Assembly (NCBI RefSeq): GCF_014202475.1
Contig: NZ_JACHGV010000008.1
Coordinates: 124,001-188,000, forward strand
Reading direction: 5' to 3'
DNA length: 64,000 nt
DNA from: Streptomyces paradoxus
GTDB taxonomy: Bacteria > Actinomycetota > Actinomycetes > Streptomycetales > Streptomycetaceae
Shown: piece by piece, positions 8,316 through 16,429 of the stretch
How positions within the stretch are numbered: position 1 is the stretch's first letter
Layout: every line of letters starts with the position of its first letter
Translations under genes and position numbers: made by a program
Notes under the pieces: model-generated
Databases searched by the model: none
What the model was told of the DNA's origin: nothing
Seen by the model: only the letters and a program-made list of their open reading frames with translations

Positions 8316-8546
8316 GTGCCACCAGTGCAGAACGGAGTGCGGGCAAGCTCTTTGGAAGCCTGCTGGATGAAGAGCCGGCACAGCAACGCCGAGGGCAACT
8401 GCGTCGAAGTCGCCCCCCTCGTCGACGGCGGGATCGCGCTGCGCAACTCCCGCGACCCCGACGGGCCCGCCCTCGTCTACACGTCGGCGGAGGTGGCGGC
8501 CTTCGTGGCCGGAGCGAAGGACGGCGAGTTCGACCACCTGCTGTGA
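8316..8546 (+). CDS. DUF397 protein
   Basis: A 76-residue protein of the DUF397 family: WMKSRHSNAEGNCVEVA, then GIALRNSRDPDGPAL and a C-terminal FVAGAKDGEFDHL. In Streptomyces these small proteins are encoded next to an XRE regulator of the WhiJ type and are thought to oppose or modulate it. The start is the GTG at 8316, five bases after AAGGAGA; the much longer open frame upstream has no coding support. The XRE gene follows 124 bases downstream on the same strand, and the divergent ATPase gene completes the typical triad. Confidence 0.9.
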   Translation: MPPVQNGVRASSLEACWMKSRHSNAEGNCVEVAPLVDGGIALRNSRDPDGPALVYTSAEVAAFVAGAKDGEFDHLL

Positions 8547-8669
8547 GGAACGGCCCTGTCCGTGCGCGCGATGCCCTCGGGGAAGCGGAGTTCAACTCCC
8601 CACTTCTGCGGGGGCATTGCGGGCGGATGCGTGAAGGCCCGGTGAAGTGCGATAGTGTAAGTCGCCCTT

Positions 8670-9602
8670 GTGCCGGTCTGCTGGGAGTCAGGATGTCCGC
8701 CGCGTCGCATCTCCCGTCTGGAACCCTACCTGGACAGACGCGAGCCGGCGCCGACTCTGCTGAAGATGCTGGTCGGTGTACAGCTCGCCGGCTTCCGCGA
8801 GGACGCCGGCCTCGCCCAGGACCAGGCGGCGCGCGCCGTCGGGTTCAGTGCCGCGAAGCTGTCCCGTATCGAGTCGGGCAAGGGCCGCCGCCCGCCGACG
8901 GAGAACGACGTCCGCGCCCTGCTGGAGCTGTACGGCACCGACGACTACGAAGTCTCCGTGCTGCTCAAGCTGCTGCAGCGGGCCGGTGAGCCCGGCTGGT
9001 GGCAGCGGTACGACAAGCGGCTGATGCCCGAGTGGTTCGACCGGCTGGTCGGGCTGCAGGAGGCCGCCGCCACCATTCGCACCTTCGAGATCCAGTACGT
9101 GCCCGGCCTGTTGCAGACACCCGCCTACACCCGGGCCGTGGTGGAGCGCGGCCTGCCGAACGCGCCTGCGAGCGAGGTGGAGCGGCGCGTCGAACTGCGC
9201 AGGCAACGGGCCCGGTTGCTGTCGCGGTCCGACGCCCCGCAGCTGTGGGCGATCATCGACGAGTCCGTGCTGCTGCGCGTCCTGGGCAGCACCGACGTGA
9301 TGCGGGAACAGCTCGCGCACCTCGTCGAGATGGCCGGGCGCTCCAACGTGACGTTGCAGATCGTGCCGTTGAGCGTCACCAACGCCTCGGCGCCGGCCAT
9401 CCCGATCACGTATCTGCGCTTCGGCGGCCTCGATCTGCCCGACGTGGTCTACCTGGAGCACATCAAGAGCGCGAACTTCCTCGAGGACCGCGACGAGACC
9501 GAGGAGTACCGGATCGCGCTGGACCGGCTCGCGGACGAGGCGCTCAAGCCCCGTGACTCACTGGAGCTGCTGCGGCAGACGATGGAGCAGCGCTACCCGT
9601 GA
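8670..9602 (+). CDS. WhiJ-like XRE-family regulator (HTH plus DUF5753)
   Basis: A 310-residue regulator. LAGFREDAGLAQDQAARAVGF and SAAKLSRIESGKGRRPP make the N-terminal helix-turn-helix; the rest is the DUF5753 domain (EIQYVPGLLQTPAYTRAVVERGL, VELRRQRARLLSR, LQIVPLSV, YLEHIKSANFLED). The 5' end is uncertain. GTG 8670 keeps the frame but has no ribosome site, whereas an ATG at 8693 has an excellent GGGAG yet is one base out of frame; removing one base near 8702 would give MSARRISRLEPYL, a natural-looking N terminus. A one-base sequence error is therefore possible. An in-frame ATG at 8766 is the next fallback. Probably partners the DUF397 protein upstream. Confidence 0.85.
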   Translation: MPVCWESGCPPRRISRLEPYLDRREPAPTLLKMLVGVQLAGFREDAGLAQDQAARAVGFSAAKLSRIESGKGRRPPTENDVRALLELYGTDDYEVSVLLKLLQRAGEPGWWQRYDKRLMPEWFDRLVGLQEAAATIRTFEIQYVPGLLQTPAYTRAVVERGLPNAPASEVERRVELRRQRARLLSRSDAPQLWAIIDESVLLRVLGSTDVMREQLAHLVEMAGRSNVTLQIVPLSVTNASAPAIPITYLRFGGLDLPDVVYLEHIKSANFLEDRDETEEYRIALDRLADEALKPRDSLELLRQTMEQRYP

Positions 9603-9611
9603 CCCGTAGGT

Positions 9612-9646
9612 GCCTCGTGGGGGCCGACGGCCGTCCCGCACGAGGC
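9612..9646. terminator. hairpin between convergent XRE and methyltransferase genes
   Basis: GCCTCGTG (9612-9619) pairs with CACGAGGC (9639-9646) around a GC-rich, partly self-pairing loop. It sits between the stops of two convergent genes and could serve both. Confidence 0.55.
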
Positions 9647-9669
9647 GTCACTGCGGTCACTTCGCCGGG

Positions 9670-10497
9670 TCACTTCTCCAGGGGGATCCGCCCGACACCG
9701 CCGAACTCGATCCACTCGTGGGTGAGCTGACGGGGTGCCACCTCGGTGTCCGGACGCCAGGTCGAGACCTCCACGAGCCCCGGCTCCAGGATCTCCAGAC
9801 CCTCGAAGTACGTCTCCACGTCCTTCGGTTCGCGCACGCGGCCCCAGTGGCCCTGGGTCGCCTGGTCCATGAAGTTCGTGACGAAGTCACGCACCTCGGG
9901 GTCCTCGCTGACCAGCTGGCACATCACCATGAAGCTGCCGGGCGCGAGCCGCTCCCGCACACGCCGGGCCACCGCGAGCGGCCCGTCGGTGTCACTGTCC
10001 GGGATGCAGTGGAACACCGAGTTGAAGAGCACGCACACCGGCTGGTCGAAGTCGATCAGCCGCTTGGTGTCGGCGTGGCCGAAGATCTGGTCGGTCTCAC
10101 GCATGTCCGCGTGGATGACGGTCGTCCGCTCGTCCTGCTCCAGCAGGGCACGGCCGTGCACCAGCACCATCGGATCGTTGTCCACGTAGACCACGTGGGT
10201 CGTGGGGTCGATGCGCTGGGCGACCTGGTGCACGTTGTCCTGCGTCGGCAGGCCGGATCCGTGGTCCAGGTACTGCCGGATGCCGTACTCCTCGGAGAGG
10301 GTCTTCACGACCCGCTGGAGGAAGCGCCGGTTGTTCAGGGCCAGGCGGCGGGTGCTGGGGACGACCTTGTCGAGTTCCTCGCACGCGGCGCGGTCCGCCG
10401 CGTAGTTGTCCTTGCCGCCCAGGTAGTGGTCGTACATGCGCGCTGCCGTCGGCACATTCGCGTCGATCTCGGTGGACAGCTGCTTCTCGGAGTGCAT
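9670..10497 (-). CDS. SAM-dependent methyltransferase, Methyltransf_19 (DUF574) family
   Basis: A 275-residue protein of the actinomycete-specific family once called DUF574. Diagnostic segments are ARMYDHYLGGKDNYAADR at the N terminus, NRRFLQRVVKTL, the SAM-binding YLDHGSGLPTQDNVHQVA, VVYVDNDPMVLVHGRALL, and the C-terminal EWIEFGGVGR. The family has many copies per Streptomyces genome and its substrate is unknown; several lie next to XRE/DUF397 genes, as here. The ATG at 10497 follows AGGGGGAACG; the frame is open further upstream but without sites. Convergent with the XRE gene and divergent from the molybdopterin oxidoreductase gene. Confidence 0.9.
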   Translation of the reverse strand: MHSEKQLSTEIDANVPTAARMYDHYLGGKDNYAADRAACEELDKVVPSTRRLALNNRRFLQRVVKTLSEEYGIRQYLDHGSGLPTQDNVHQVAQRIDPTTHVVYVDNDPMVLVHGRALLEQDERTTVIHADMRETDQIFGHADTKRLIDFDQPVCVLFNSVFHCIPDSDTDGPLAVARRVRERLAPGSFMVMCQLVSEDPEVRDFVTNFMDQATQGHWGRVREPKDVETYFEGLEILEPGLVEVSTWRPDTEVAPRQLTHEWIEFGGVGRIPLEK

Positions 10498-10728
10498 CGT
10501 TCCCCCTGCAAGGTGCCGCGCCAACGGCTGGCTGGACAGGAAGTACATCCTAGGGAGCGGGAGTTGGGCGGTGCCAGCCCAGTGGCGAAGGTGGCCACGA
10601 TCGAACGACAAGATGATCGCACCCGCGTCGGCCTATGTGCCGTATGTGAACATTCGCGTGCTTTGTGTCACCGGCGCTTCAGGCGGGTACCCGCCGACGA
10701 CAGTGCCGTCCTCTGCGGGAGGTGGACC

Positions 10729-13119
10729 GTGGACACCTCGGCTGACCGGATCACGGACGTCTGGGGCTCGCGCACACCGTACGGGCCAGGTACGTCCTGG
10801 CCGCCCCGGACCGACACCCATCTCGCGGCGGGGCTCGGCGAGCGGGACGTGGAGCGCTGGGTGCAGGCCGCCTCGGTGCTCCACTCCAACGGCGACGCGA
10901 TGGACATCGCGGTGCGCGAGGGACGCATCGTGGGCGTACGGGGCCGGGCCGCGGACCGGGTGAACCGCGGGCGCCTCGGCCCCAAGGACCTCTACGGCTG
11001 GCAGGCGAACGCCTCCCCGGACCGCCTCACCAGGCCCCTGGTCCGCGAGGAGGGCCGGCTCGTGGAGTGCGACTGGGACACCGCCATGAACCGGATCACG
11101 GCCCGGACCAGGGAACTGCTGGCCGACAGGGGCCCCGGCTCGATCGGCCTCTACACCAGCGGGCAGCTGTTCCTGGAGGAGTACTACACCCTGGCCGTGC
11201 TGGCCCGCGCCGGCATCGGCACCAACCACCTGGACGGCAACACCCGGCTGTGCACGGCGACGGCCGCCGAAGCGCTGAAGGAGACGTTCGGCTGCGACGG
11301 ACAGCCCGGCTCCTACGAGGACATCGACCACGCCGACACCGTCGCCCTGTTCGGGCACAACATGGCGGAGACGCAGACGGTCCTGTGGATGCGCCTGCTG
11401 GACCGTCTGGAGGGTGCGGACCCGCCCCGCCTGGTCTGCGTGGACCCGCGCCACACCCCGGTCGCCCGGCGGGCCGACGTCCACCTGGCCCCGCGCGCGG
11501 GCACGAACGTCGCGCTGCTCAACGCCCTGCTGCACGAGATCATCCGCACCGGCCGCACCGACCGGTCCTATGTCGCCGCACACACCGTCGGATTCGACGA
11601 GCTCGCGGCCATGGTGGAGGAGTGCACGCCCGCGTGGGCGGCCGGGATCTGCGACGTGCCGGCCGCGCAGATCGAGCGGGCGGCTGAGATCATCGGCAGC
11701 GCCGAGAGGCTGCTGTCCACCGTCCTCCAGGGCGTCTACCAGTCCCACCAGGCCACTGCCGCCGCCGTCCAGGTCAACAACCTGCACCTGATCCGAGGCA
11801 TGCTGGGCCGCCCCGGTTGCGGGCTGCTCCAGATGAACGGCCAGCCCAGTGCCGAGAACACCCGGGAGTGCGGCGCCGACGGCGACCTGCCGGGCTTCCG
11901 CAACTGGCAGAACGACGAGCACGTGGCGGACCTGGCCGCCGTGTGGAACGTGGCACCGCAGACCATCCCGCACTACGCCCCGCCCACCCACGCGATGCAG
12001 ATCTTCCGGTACGCCGAGCAGGGCTCGGTCCGGATGCTGTGGATCACCGGCACCAACCCGGCCGTGTCCCTGCCCGAACTGTCCCGCATCCGGTCGATCC
12101 TCGCCCAGGAGAGCCTCTTCGTGATCGCGCAGGACCTGTTCCTCACGGAGACCGCGCAGCTCGCCGACGTGGTCCTGCCTGCCGCGACCTGGGGCGAGAA
12201 GACGGGCACGCTCACCAACGCCGACCGCACGGTGCACCTGTCGGAGAAGGCCGTCGAACCGCCCGGGGAGGCCCGCCCCGACCTGGACATCTTCCTCGAC
12301 TTCGCCGCCCGCATGGACTTCCGGGACAAGGACGGCGGGCCGCTGATCACCTGGCACGACCCCGAGTCGGCGTTCGCGGCCTGGCAGCGGTGCAGCGCGG
12401 GCCGCCCCTGTGACTACACGGGCCTGAGCTACGACCGGCTGCGCGGCGGCAGCGGCATCCAGTGGCCCTGCACCGACGAGACCCCCGGCGGCACCCCGCG
12501 CCTCTACACCGACGGCATCGGCTTCGCCCACCCCGGCACCTGCGAGAGCTACGGCCGGGACATGGTCACCGGCGCCGGCGTGGAACCCGTCGAGTACCGG
12601 GCCCTCAACCCGCACGGCAAGGCAATGATCAAGGCGGTCGAGTACCTGCCGCCGCACGAGGACACCTCCGCCGGGTATCCCCTCCAGCTGATCACCGGGC
12701 GCACGGTGTACCACTTCCATACCCGTACGAAGACGGCCCGCGCGCCCGAGCTGGACGCCGCCGCCCCGGACGTCTGGGCGGAGATCTCACCCGCCGAGGC
12801 CTCGGCCCAGGGTCTCGCCGACGGCGACCTGGTGCAGGTCACGACGCCGCGCGGGGCGATACGGGCCCGGCTGCGCACCACCGCCATCCGTGACGGCATG
12901 GTGTTCCTGCCCTTCCACTACGGCTACTGGGACACACCGGCGGGGCACCGTCCGCCCGGCGACGGCCCGGGCCGCGCCGCCAACGAGACCACCGTCACCG
13001 ACTGGGACCCGGTCTCCAAACAGCCGTTGTTCAAGACCGGCGCGGCCCGCCTCACCCTCGTCGCCCGCCGCGCGAACGCCACCGGAGCACGCACTACGAC
13101 GCAGGGGAGCGGCTCATGA
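10729..13119 (+). CDS. molybdopterin oxidoreductase lacking the N-terminal [4Fe-4S] cysteines
   Basis: A 796-residue protein of the DMSO-reductase superfamily, closest in pattern to assimilatory nitrate reductase/formate dehydrogenase catalytic subunits. The pterin-binding body is intact: SGQLFLEEYYTLAVLARAG, TRLCTATAA (Cys ~175, likely Mo ligand), FGHNMAETQTVLW, CVDPRHTPVARRADVHLAPR, QMNGQPSAENTRECGADGD, ADVVLPAATWGEKTGT, ANETTVTDWDP. The Fe-S motif is not: the CxxCxxxC spacing is kept as S49-VL-H52-SNG-D56, and the fourth Cys (CPKG) is G84, so all four ligands are gone. GTG 10729 follows GGGAGG; the frame stays open for 1.1 kb upstream but that is a shadow of the methyltransferase. ATGA overlap with the next gene. 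Confidence 0.9.
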   Translation: MDTSADRITDVWGSRTPYGPGTSWPPRTDTHLAAGLGERDVERWVQAASVLHSNGDAMDIAVREGRIVGVRGRAADRVNRGRLGPKDLYGWQANASPDRLTRPLVREEGRLVECDWDTAMNRITARTRELLADRGPGSIGLYTSGQLFLEEYYTLAVLARAGIGTNHLDGNTRLCTATAAEALKETFGCDGQPGSYEDIDHADTVALFGHNMAETQTVLWMRLLDRLEGADPPRLVCVDPRHTPVARRADVHLAPRAGTNVALLNALLHEIIRTGRTDRSYVAAHTVGFDELAAMVEECTPAWAAGICDVPAAQIERAAEIIGSAERLLSTVLQGVYQSHQATAAAVQVNNLHLIRGMLGRPGCGLLQMNGQPSAENTRECGADGDLPGFRNWQNDEHVADLAAVWNVAPQTIPHYAPPTHAMQIFRYAEQGSVRMLWITGTNPAVSLPELSRIRSILAQESLFVIAQDLFLTETAQLADVVLPAATWGEKTGTLTNADRTVHLSEKAVEPPGEARPDLDIFLDFAARMDFRDKDGGPLITWHDPESAFAAWQRCSAGRPCDYTGLSYDRLRGGSGIQWPCTDETPGGTPRLYTDGIGFAHPGTCESYGRDMVTGAGVEPVEYRALNPHGKAMIKAVEYLPPHEDTSAGYPLQLITGRTVYHFHTRTKTARAPELDAAAPDVWAEISPAEASAQGLADGDLVQVTTPRGAIRARLRTTAIRDGMVFLPFHYGYWDTPAGHRPPGDGPGRAANETTVTDWDPVSKQPLFKTGAARLTLVARRANATGARTTTQGSGS

Positions 13120-13613
13120 CCGGCATCGGCACCGGCATCGTCCTCCGCCTCCTCCACGACGGCGAACGCGACCTGGAACAGGACCTGCTGGCCGCCGCCG
13201 CACGGCACCGCACCGACCACGAGTTCCACCACGTCGCCCTCGACATCGCCCGCTGGTCCCGCGAACACGCCGCCCGCCTGGCCGACGCGGGCCGCGACCA
13301 CGGCCTGGACCTGCCCGGTCCGCGCGGCAACCCCTCGCCCGGGGCGCTCGCCGCCCTCCGGGAGAAGGCCTCGGCAGCCCTCGGCCGGCGCCCCGAGACG
13401 GGACTGCTCCTGCTGAACGACTTGCGTGAGCTGCACCTGGCGGTCGCGCGGAACTCCCTCCACTGGGAGATGCTGGCCCAGGCGGCACAGGCGGGCCGGG
13501 ACGATCGGCTCCTGGCGCTCGTCACCGACTGCCACCCGCAGACGCTCCGGCAGCTCCGCTGGACCAACACCATGATCAAAATCCTGGCGCCGCAGCTCCT
13601 CACCGGCGTCTGA
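13116..13613 (+). CDS. small helical protein coupled to the Mo oxidoreductase
   Basis: A 165-residue protein that starts in the ATGA overlap of the oxidoreductase stop, so translation is coupled and near 1:1. No family recognised. It looks like an all-alpha bundle of about four long helices (LRLLHDGERDLEQDLLAAA, FHHVALDIARWSREHAARLA, LLLLNDLRELHLAVARNSLH, HPQTLRQLRWTNTMIKIL) with histidines and acidic residues at several helix positions (HRTDHEFHH, DLREL, HW), reminiscent of ferritin-like or hemerythrin-like carriers, though no canonical metal motif can be asserted. By position it is a candidate partner, chaperone or electron/metal carrier for the Mo enzyme. Confidence 0.82.
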   Translation: MTGIGTGIVLRLLHDGERDLEQDLLAAAARHRTDHEFHHVALDIARWSREHAARLADAGRDHGLDLPGPRGNPSPGALAALREKASAALGRRPETGLLLLNDLRELHLAVARNSLHWEMLAQAAQAGRDDRLLALVTDCHPQTLRQLRWTNTMIKILAPQLLTGV

Positions 13614-13618
13614 CCCGT

Positions 13619-13640
13619 CGGTTCACCGCGATGTGAACCG
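13619..13640. promoter_or_regulatory. inverted repeat upstream of the TPR gene
   Basis: CGGTTCAC (13619-13626) and GTGAACCG (13633-13640) are perfect 8-base arms around CGCGAT. It lies 6 bases after the stop of the coupled gene and 98 bases before the TPR start, next to an unusually AT-rich stretch; either a weak terminator or an operator. Confidence 0.4.
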
Positions 13641-13737
13641 CTAATCTGGAAATACGAGAATTGATCGAAGTCGAGGGCGTGTCCGCAACCGCTATTCTCA
13701 CGGCCCCGGCCGCTTTCCAGTTTTCCAGGAGGAACTC

Positions 13738-15411
13738 ATGGGCGACTATTACGACCTCGGCCCGCACGGCCGTCCCGTCACCACGTCCTCCGCCGATGCT
13801 CAACTCTGGTTCGACCGCGGCCTGGTGTGGACATACGCCTTCCATCACGAGGAGGCCGTCGCCTGTTTCGAAAAGGCGGCCGAGGCCGATCCGGAATGTG
13901 CGATGGCGTATTGGGGAATCGCCTACGCGCTCGGCCCGAACTACAACAAGCCCTGGGAATTCTTCGACGGCGAGGAACTGGTGCGGACCGTCGAGCGTAC
14001 GCACGCCGCTGTGGAACGCGCTCACGAGAAGGCCGCCGGCGCCACCCCGGTCGAGCGGGCCCTCATCGGCGCCCTGCGGGCCCGCTACCCGCAGTCCGAG
14101 GCCGTCGAGGACTGTTCGGTGTGGAACGAGCCCTACGCGGACGCGATGCGCGTCGTGTACGAACTGGCGCCCGGCGACCCGGACATCGCCACCCTGCACG
14201 CCGACGCCGCGATGAACCTCACCCCGTGGCAGCTGTGGGACCTCAGGACCGGTCAGCCGGCCGAGGGCGCCCGGACCACCGAGGCCAGGGCCGTGCTGGA
14301 ACGCGCCCTCGCCACCGAGGCCGGCGTACGGCACCCGGGGATCCTGCACCTCTACATCCACCTGATGGAGATGTCCCCGACCCCGGAGCAGGCCCTCACC
14401 GTCGCCGACCGGCTGCGCGGCATCGTGCCCGACGCCGGGCACCTGCTCCATATGCCCTCACACCTGGACGTTTTGTGCGGCGACTACCGCCAGGTCGTCG
14501 CGGCCAACAGCGACGCGATCGCCGCCGACGAGAAGTACCACCGGCAGGCCGGGGCGATGAACTTCTACACCCTCTACCGGGCGCACAACTACCATTTCAA
14601 GATCTACGGCGCCATGTTCCTCGGCCAGGCGCAGATCGCCCTCGACACCGCCGCCCAGCTGGAAGCCGCCATCCCCGAAGACCTGCTCCGCGTACCCAGC
14701 CCGCCGATGGCCGACTGGCTGGAAGCCTTCCTGGCCATGCGCGTGCACGTCCTGATCCGCTTCGGCCGCTGGGCCGAGATCCTCGAACTCCCCGCCCCCG
14801 CCGACCCGGAGCTCTACGCGATGACCGTCGCCATGCGGCACTACGCCCGGGGTGTCGCGCTCTCCGCCACCGGCGAGGTCGACCGGGCGGAGGCCGAACG
14901 CGAGCTCTTCCGGGCGGCGGTGACCCGGGTGCCGGAGACGCGGATGCTGTTCAACAACACCTGCCACGACATCCTCGCCATCGCCGCGGCCATGCTGGAC
15001 GGCGAACTCGCATACCGCAGGGGCAACCACGACCTCGCCTTCGCCGCCCTGGAGCGCTCCATCGAGCTGGACGACAACCTCCCCTACGACGAACCCTGGG
15101 GCTGGATGCAGCCCACCCGCCACGCCTACGGCGCACTGCTGCTGGAGCAGGGCCGCGTGGCGGAGGCCGAGGCCGTCTACCGTGCCGACCTCGGCCTGGA
15201 CGACACCCTGCCCAGGCCCCTCCAGCACCCCGGCAATGTCTGGGCCCTGCACGGCTTCCACGAGTGCCTGCTGCGCACCGGCAAGACCGGCGAGGCGGCG
15301 CTCGTGGCCCACCAGCTCAAGATGGCGAGCGCACTGGCCGACGTGCCGATCCAGGCGTCCTGCTTCTGCCGCCTGGATGTCGCGGAGCCCGCCGGCGAGT
15401 GCTGCCACTGA
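13738..15411 (+). CDS. tetratricopeptide-repeat protein (TTC38-like)
   Basis: A 557-residue soluble protein built of helical TPR units. DAQLWFDRGLVWTYAFHHEEAVACFEKAAEADPECAMAYWG opens the family pattern; later repeats include TPEQALTVADRLRGI, LLHMPSHLDVLCGDYRQVVAANSDAI, HDLAFAALERSIELDDNLPYDEPWGW and GRVAEAEAVYRADLGLDDTLPRPLQHPGN. The overall architecture resembles the eukaryotic TTC38 group found widely in bacteria; the biochemical role is unknown. ATG 13738 follows a strong AGGAGGAAC. The last residues contain cysteines (CFCRLD, GECCH). It is transcribed toward a frameshifted gene on the other strand, with a small hairpin between the stops. Confidence 0.88.
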   Translation: MGDYYDLGPHGRPVTTSSADAQLWFDRGLVWTYAFHHEEAVACFEKAAEADPECAMAYWGIAYALGPNYNKPWEFFDGEELVRTVERTHAAVERAHEKAAGATPVERALIGALRARYPQSEAVEDCSVWNEPYADAMRVVYELAPGDPDIATLHADAAMNLTPWQLWDLRTGQPAEGARTTEARAVLERALATEAGVRHPGILHLYIHLMEMSPTPEQALTVADRLRGIVPDAGHLLHMPSHLDVLCGDYRQVVAANSDAIAADEKYHRQAGAMNFYTLYRAHNYHFKIYGAMFLGQAQIALDTAAQLEAAIPEDLLRVPSPPMADWLEAFLAMRVHVLIRFGRWAEILELPAPADPELYAMTVAMRHYARGVALSATGEVDRAEAERELFRAAVTRVPETRMLFNNTCHDILAIAAAMLDGELAYRRGNHDLAFAALERSIELDDNLPYDEPWGWMQPTRHAYGALLLEQGRVAEAEAVYRADLGLDDTLPRPLQHPGNVWALHGFHECLLRTGKTGEAALVAHQLKMASALADVPIQASCFCRLDVAEPAGECCH

Positions 15412-15424
15412 CCCTCGGGGTCAG
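15408..15424. terminator. short hairpin between convergent stops
   Basis: CTGACCC-TCG-GGGTCAG: 7-base perfect stem that includes the TPR stop codon and the last codons of the opposite gene. A plausible but short bidirectional terminator. Confidence 0.4.
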
Positions 15425-15872
15425 GGCCGGTTCAGGTGTGCGAGTTCCAGCGCCCGGGTCACCGCAGGCCGGTCCCGCTGCCGCCAGGACGGGTCGGTGG
15501 TGAGGGACATCAGAAGCTCAGGGGTCAGGCGGTAGCCCTCGGCGTGCGCCAGCAGGGCCTCCGCCTCGCCGGCCGACGTGGCGCCGTGGTCCTCGTCGGC
15601 GATCGTGCGCAGCACGTCGTCGCGGTCGGTGAAGCGGCTCAAACCGCAGTCGAGCCCGTCGTCGTCCAGGGTGCCGGATATGGGGCGCGGGCCCAGGTCC
15701 CTGTGCGGTGATGCGCCTTCCGCTCGTCCGCCGTGGTGGCCTCCAGTACGGCGATGAGCACCCAGCGCGCCCACAGCACCTCCGGCGACGGCAGGTCTCC
15801 GGGCAGCCCCGGCCGGCTGATGGTCTTGCGTGGCCCCCGCTCGTCACACCGATCGTGATCATGGCCGGCCAC
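15421..15872 (-). pseudogene. frameshifted conserved hypothetical gene
   Basis: Two minus-strand frames read as one protein. Upstream, from the ATG at 15872, the frame gives LPSPEVLWARWVLIAVLEAT then TADERKAHHR; near 15710 sense continues in the other frame as RDLGPRPISGTLDDDGLDCGL, SRFTDRDDVLRTIADEDH, AEALLAHAEGYRLT, and ends WRQRDRPAVTRALELAHLNRP. Adding one base around 15710 joins them into a ~150-residue acidic helical protein. Codon third positions are GC-rich on both sides, so the break is recent or a sequencing error. No family or function recognised. No clear ribosome site was seen for the start, which could be elsewhere. Confidence 0.5.
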
Positions 15873-15945
15873 GTTTGGGATGCCGCTCCAGTGGTCACTC
15901 GTGCGGTGACCCTTTAGTCGGACACGACCTGGAGTGAGGCGAACC

Positions 15946-16119
15946 GTGGCTGCAGATCAGAAGGGCAAGGCGAAGGCCGAGCAGGCCAAGGGCAAGGCCA
16001 AGGAGACGATCGGCCGCGCGGTGGGCAACGAGCGGCTGGAGGCCGAAGGCCGTGCGGAGCAGTCGAAGGGTGACGCCCGGCAGGCCAAGGAGAAGACGAA
16101 GGACGTCTTCAAGCACTGA
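15946..16119 (+). CDS. CsbD-family stress protein
   Basis: A 57-residue, very hydrophilic, lysine/glutamate/alanine-rich protein: QKGKAKAEQAKGKAKETIGR, GNERLEAEGRAEQSKGDARQ, AKEKTKDVFKH. This is the CsbD (YjbJ-like) family, abundant general-stress proteins of unknown mechanism. GTG 15946 with GAGG seven bases before gives the usual AADQKGKAK start; a GTG at 15934 is possible but adds atypical residues. The gene ends 30 bases before a block of pure poly-G/poly-C sequence, so its downstream neighbourhood is unreliable. Confidence 0.86.
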   Translation: MAADQKGKAKAEQAKGKAKETIGRAVGNERLEAEGRAEQSKGDARQAKEKTKDVFKH

Positions 16120-16148
16120 GTCCCTCTCTACGAGTACCGAAGTCATGT

Positions 16149-16260
16149 GGCGGGGGGGGGGGGCCCCCCCCGGGGGGGGGGCCCCCCCCCCCCCCCGGGG
16201 GGGGGGGCCCCCCCGCCCCCCCCCCCCCCCCGCCCCCCGGGCGCCCCCCCGCGGGCGCCC
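16149..16260. repeat. poly-G/poly-C block, probable assembly artefact
   Basis: About 110 bases made only of G and C, arranged as alternating homopolymer runs (up to about 17 long) such as G13-C8-G9-C16. The runs are mutually complementary and would fold tightly. No coding sense in any frame. Real Streptomyces DNA is GC-rich but not like this; a low-quality join or dark-base read tails is the likeliest source. Confidence 0.75.
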
Positions 16261-16317
16261 TAACTCGCCCCCGATGCTCTACCACACCCTCCACCCTCTA
16301 ACTCACACCGTTTGTGT

Positions 16318-16352
16318 GGGGGGGGCCCCGCCCCCCCCCCGGGGGCCCCCCC
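16318..16352. repeat. second poly-G/poly-C block
   Basis: G8-C4-G-C10-G5-C7, the same character as the block at 16149, separated from it by 57 bases of C-rich but otherwise ordinary sequence with two copies of TCTAACTC/CCTAACTC-like text. Together they mark a questionable join. Confidence 0.7.
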
Positions 16353-16429
16353 ACCGCCACATGCCGAGGTTGCGGGCCCGGCCACGAGACGACTCGCCCG
16401 TCATGCCGCAGAGGCCCCTTCCAGGGGAA

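Noticed and set aside
9610..10728. Open extension of the Mo oxidoreductase frame by ~370 codons upstream
   Set aside because: It is the antisense shadow of the Methyltransf_19 gene; GTG 10729 has a strong ribosome site and fits family length.
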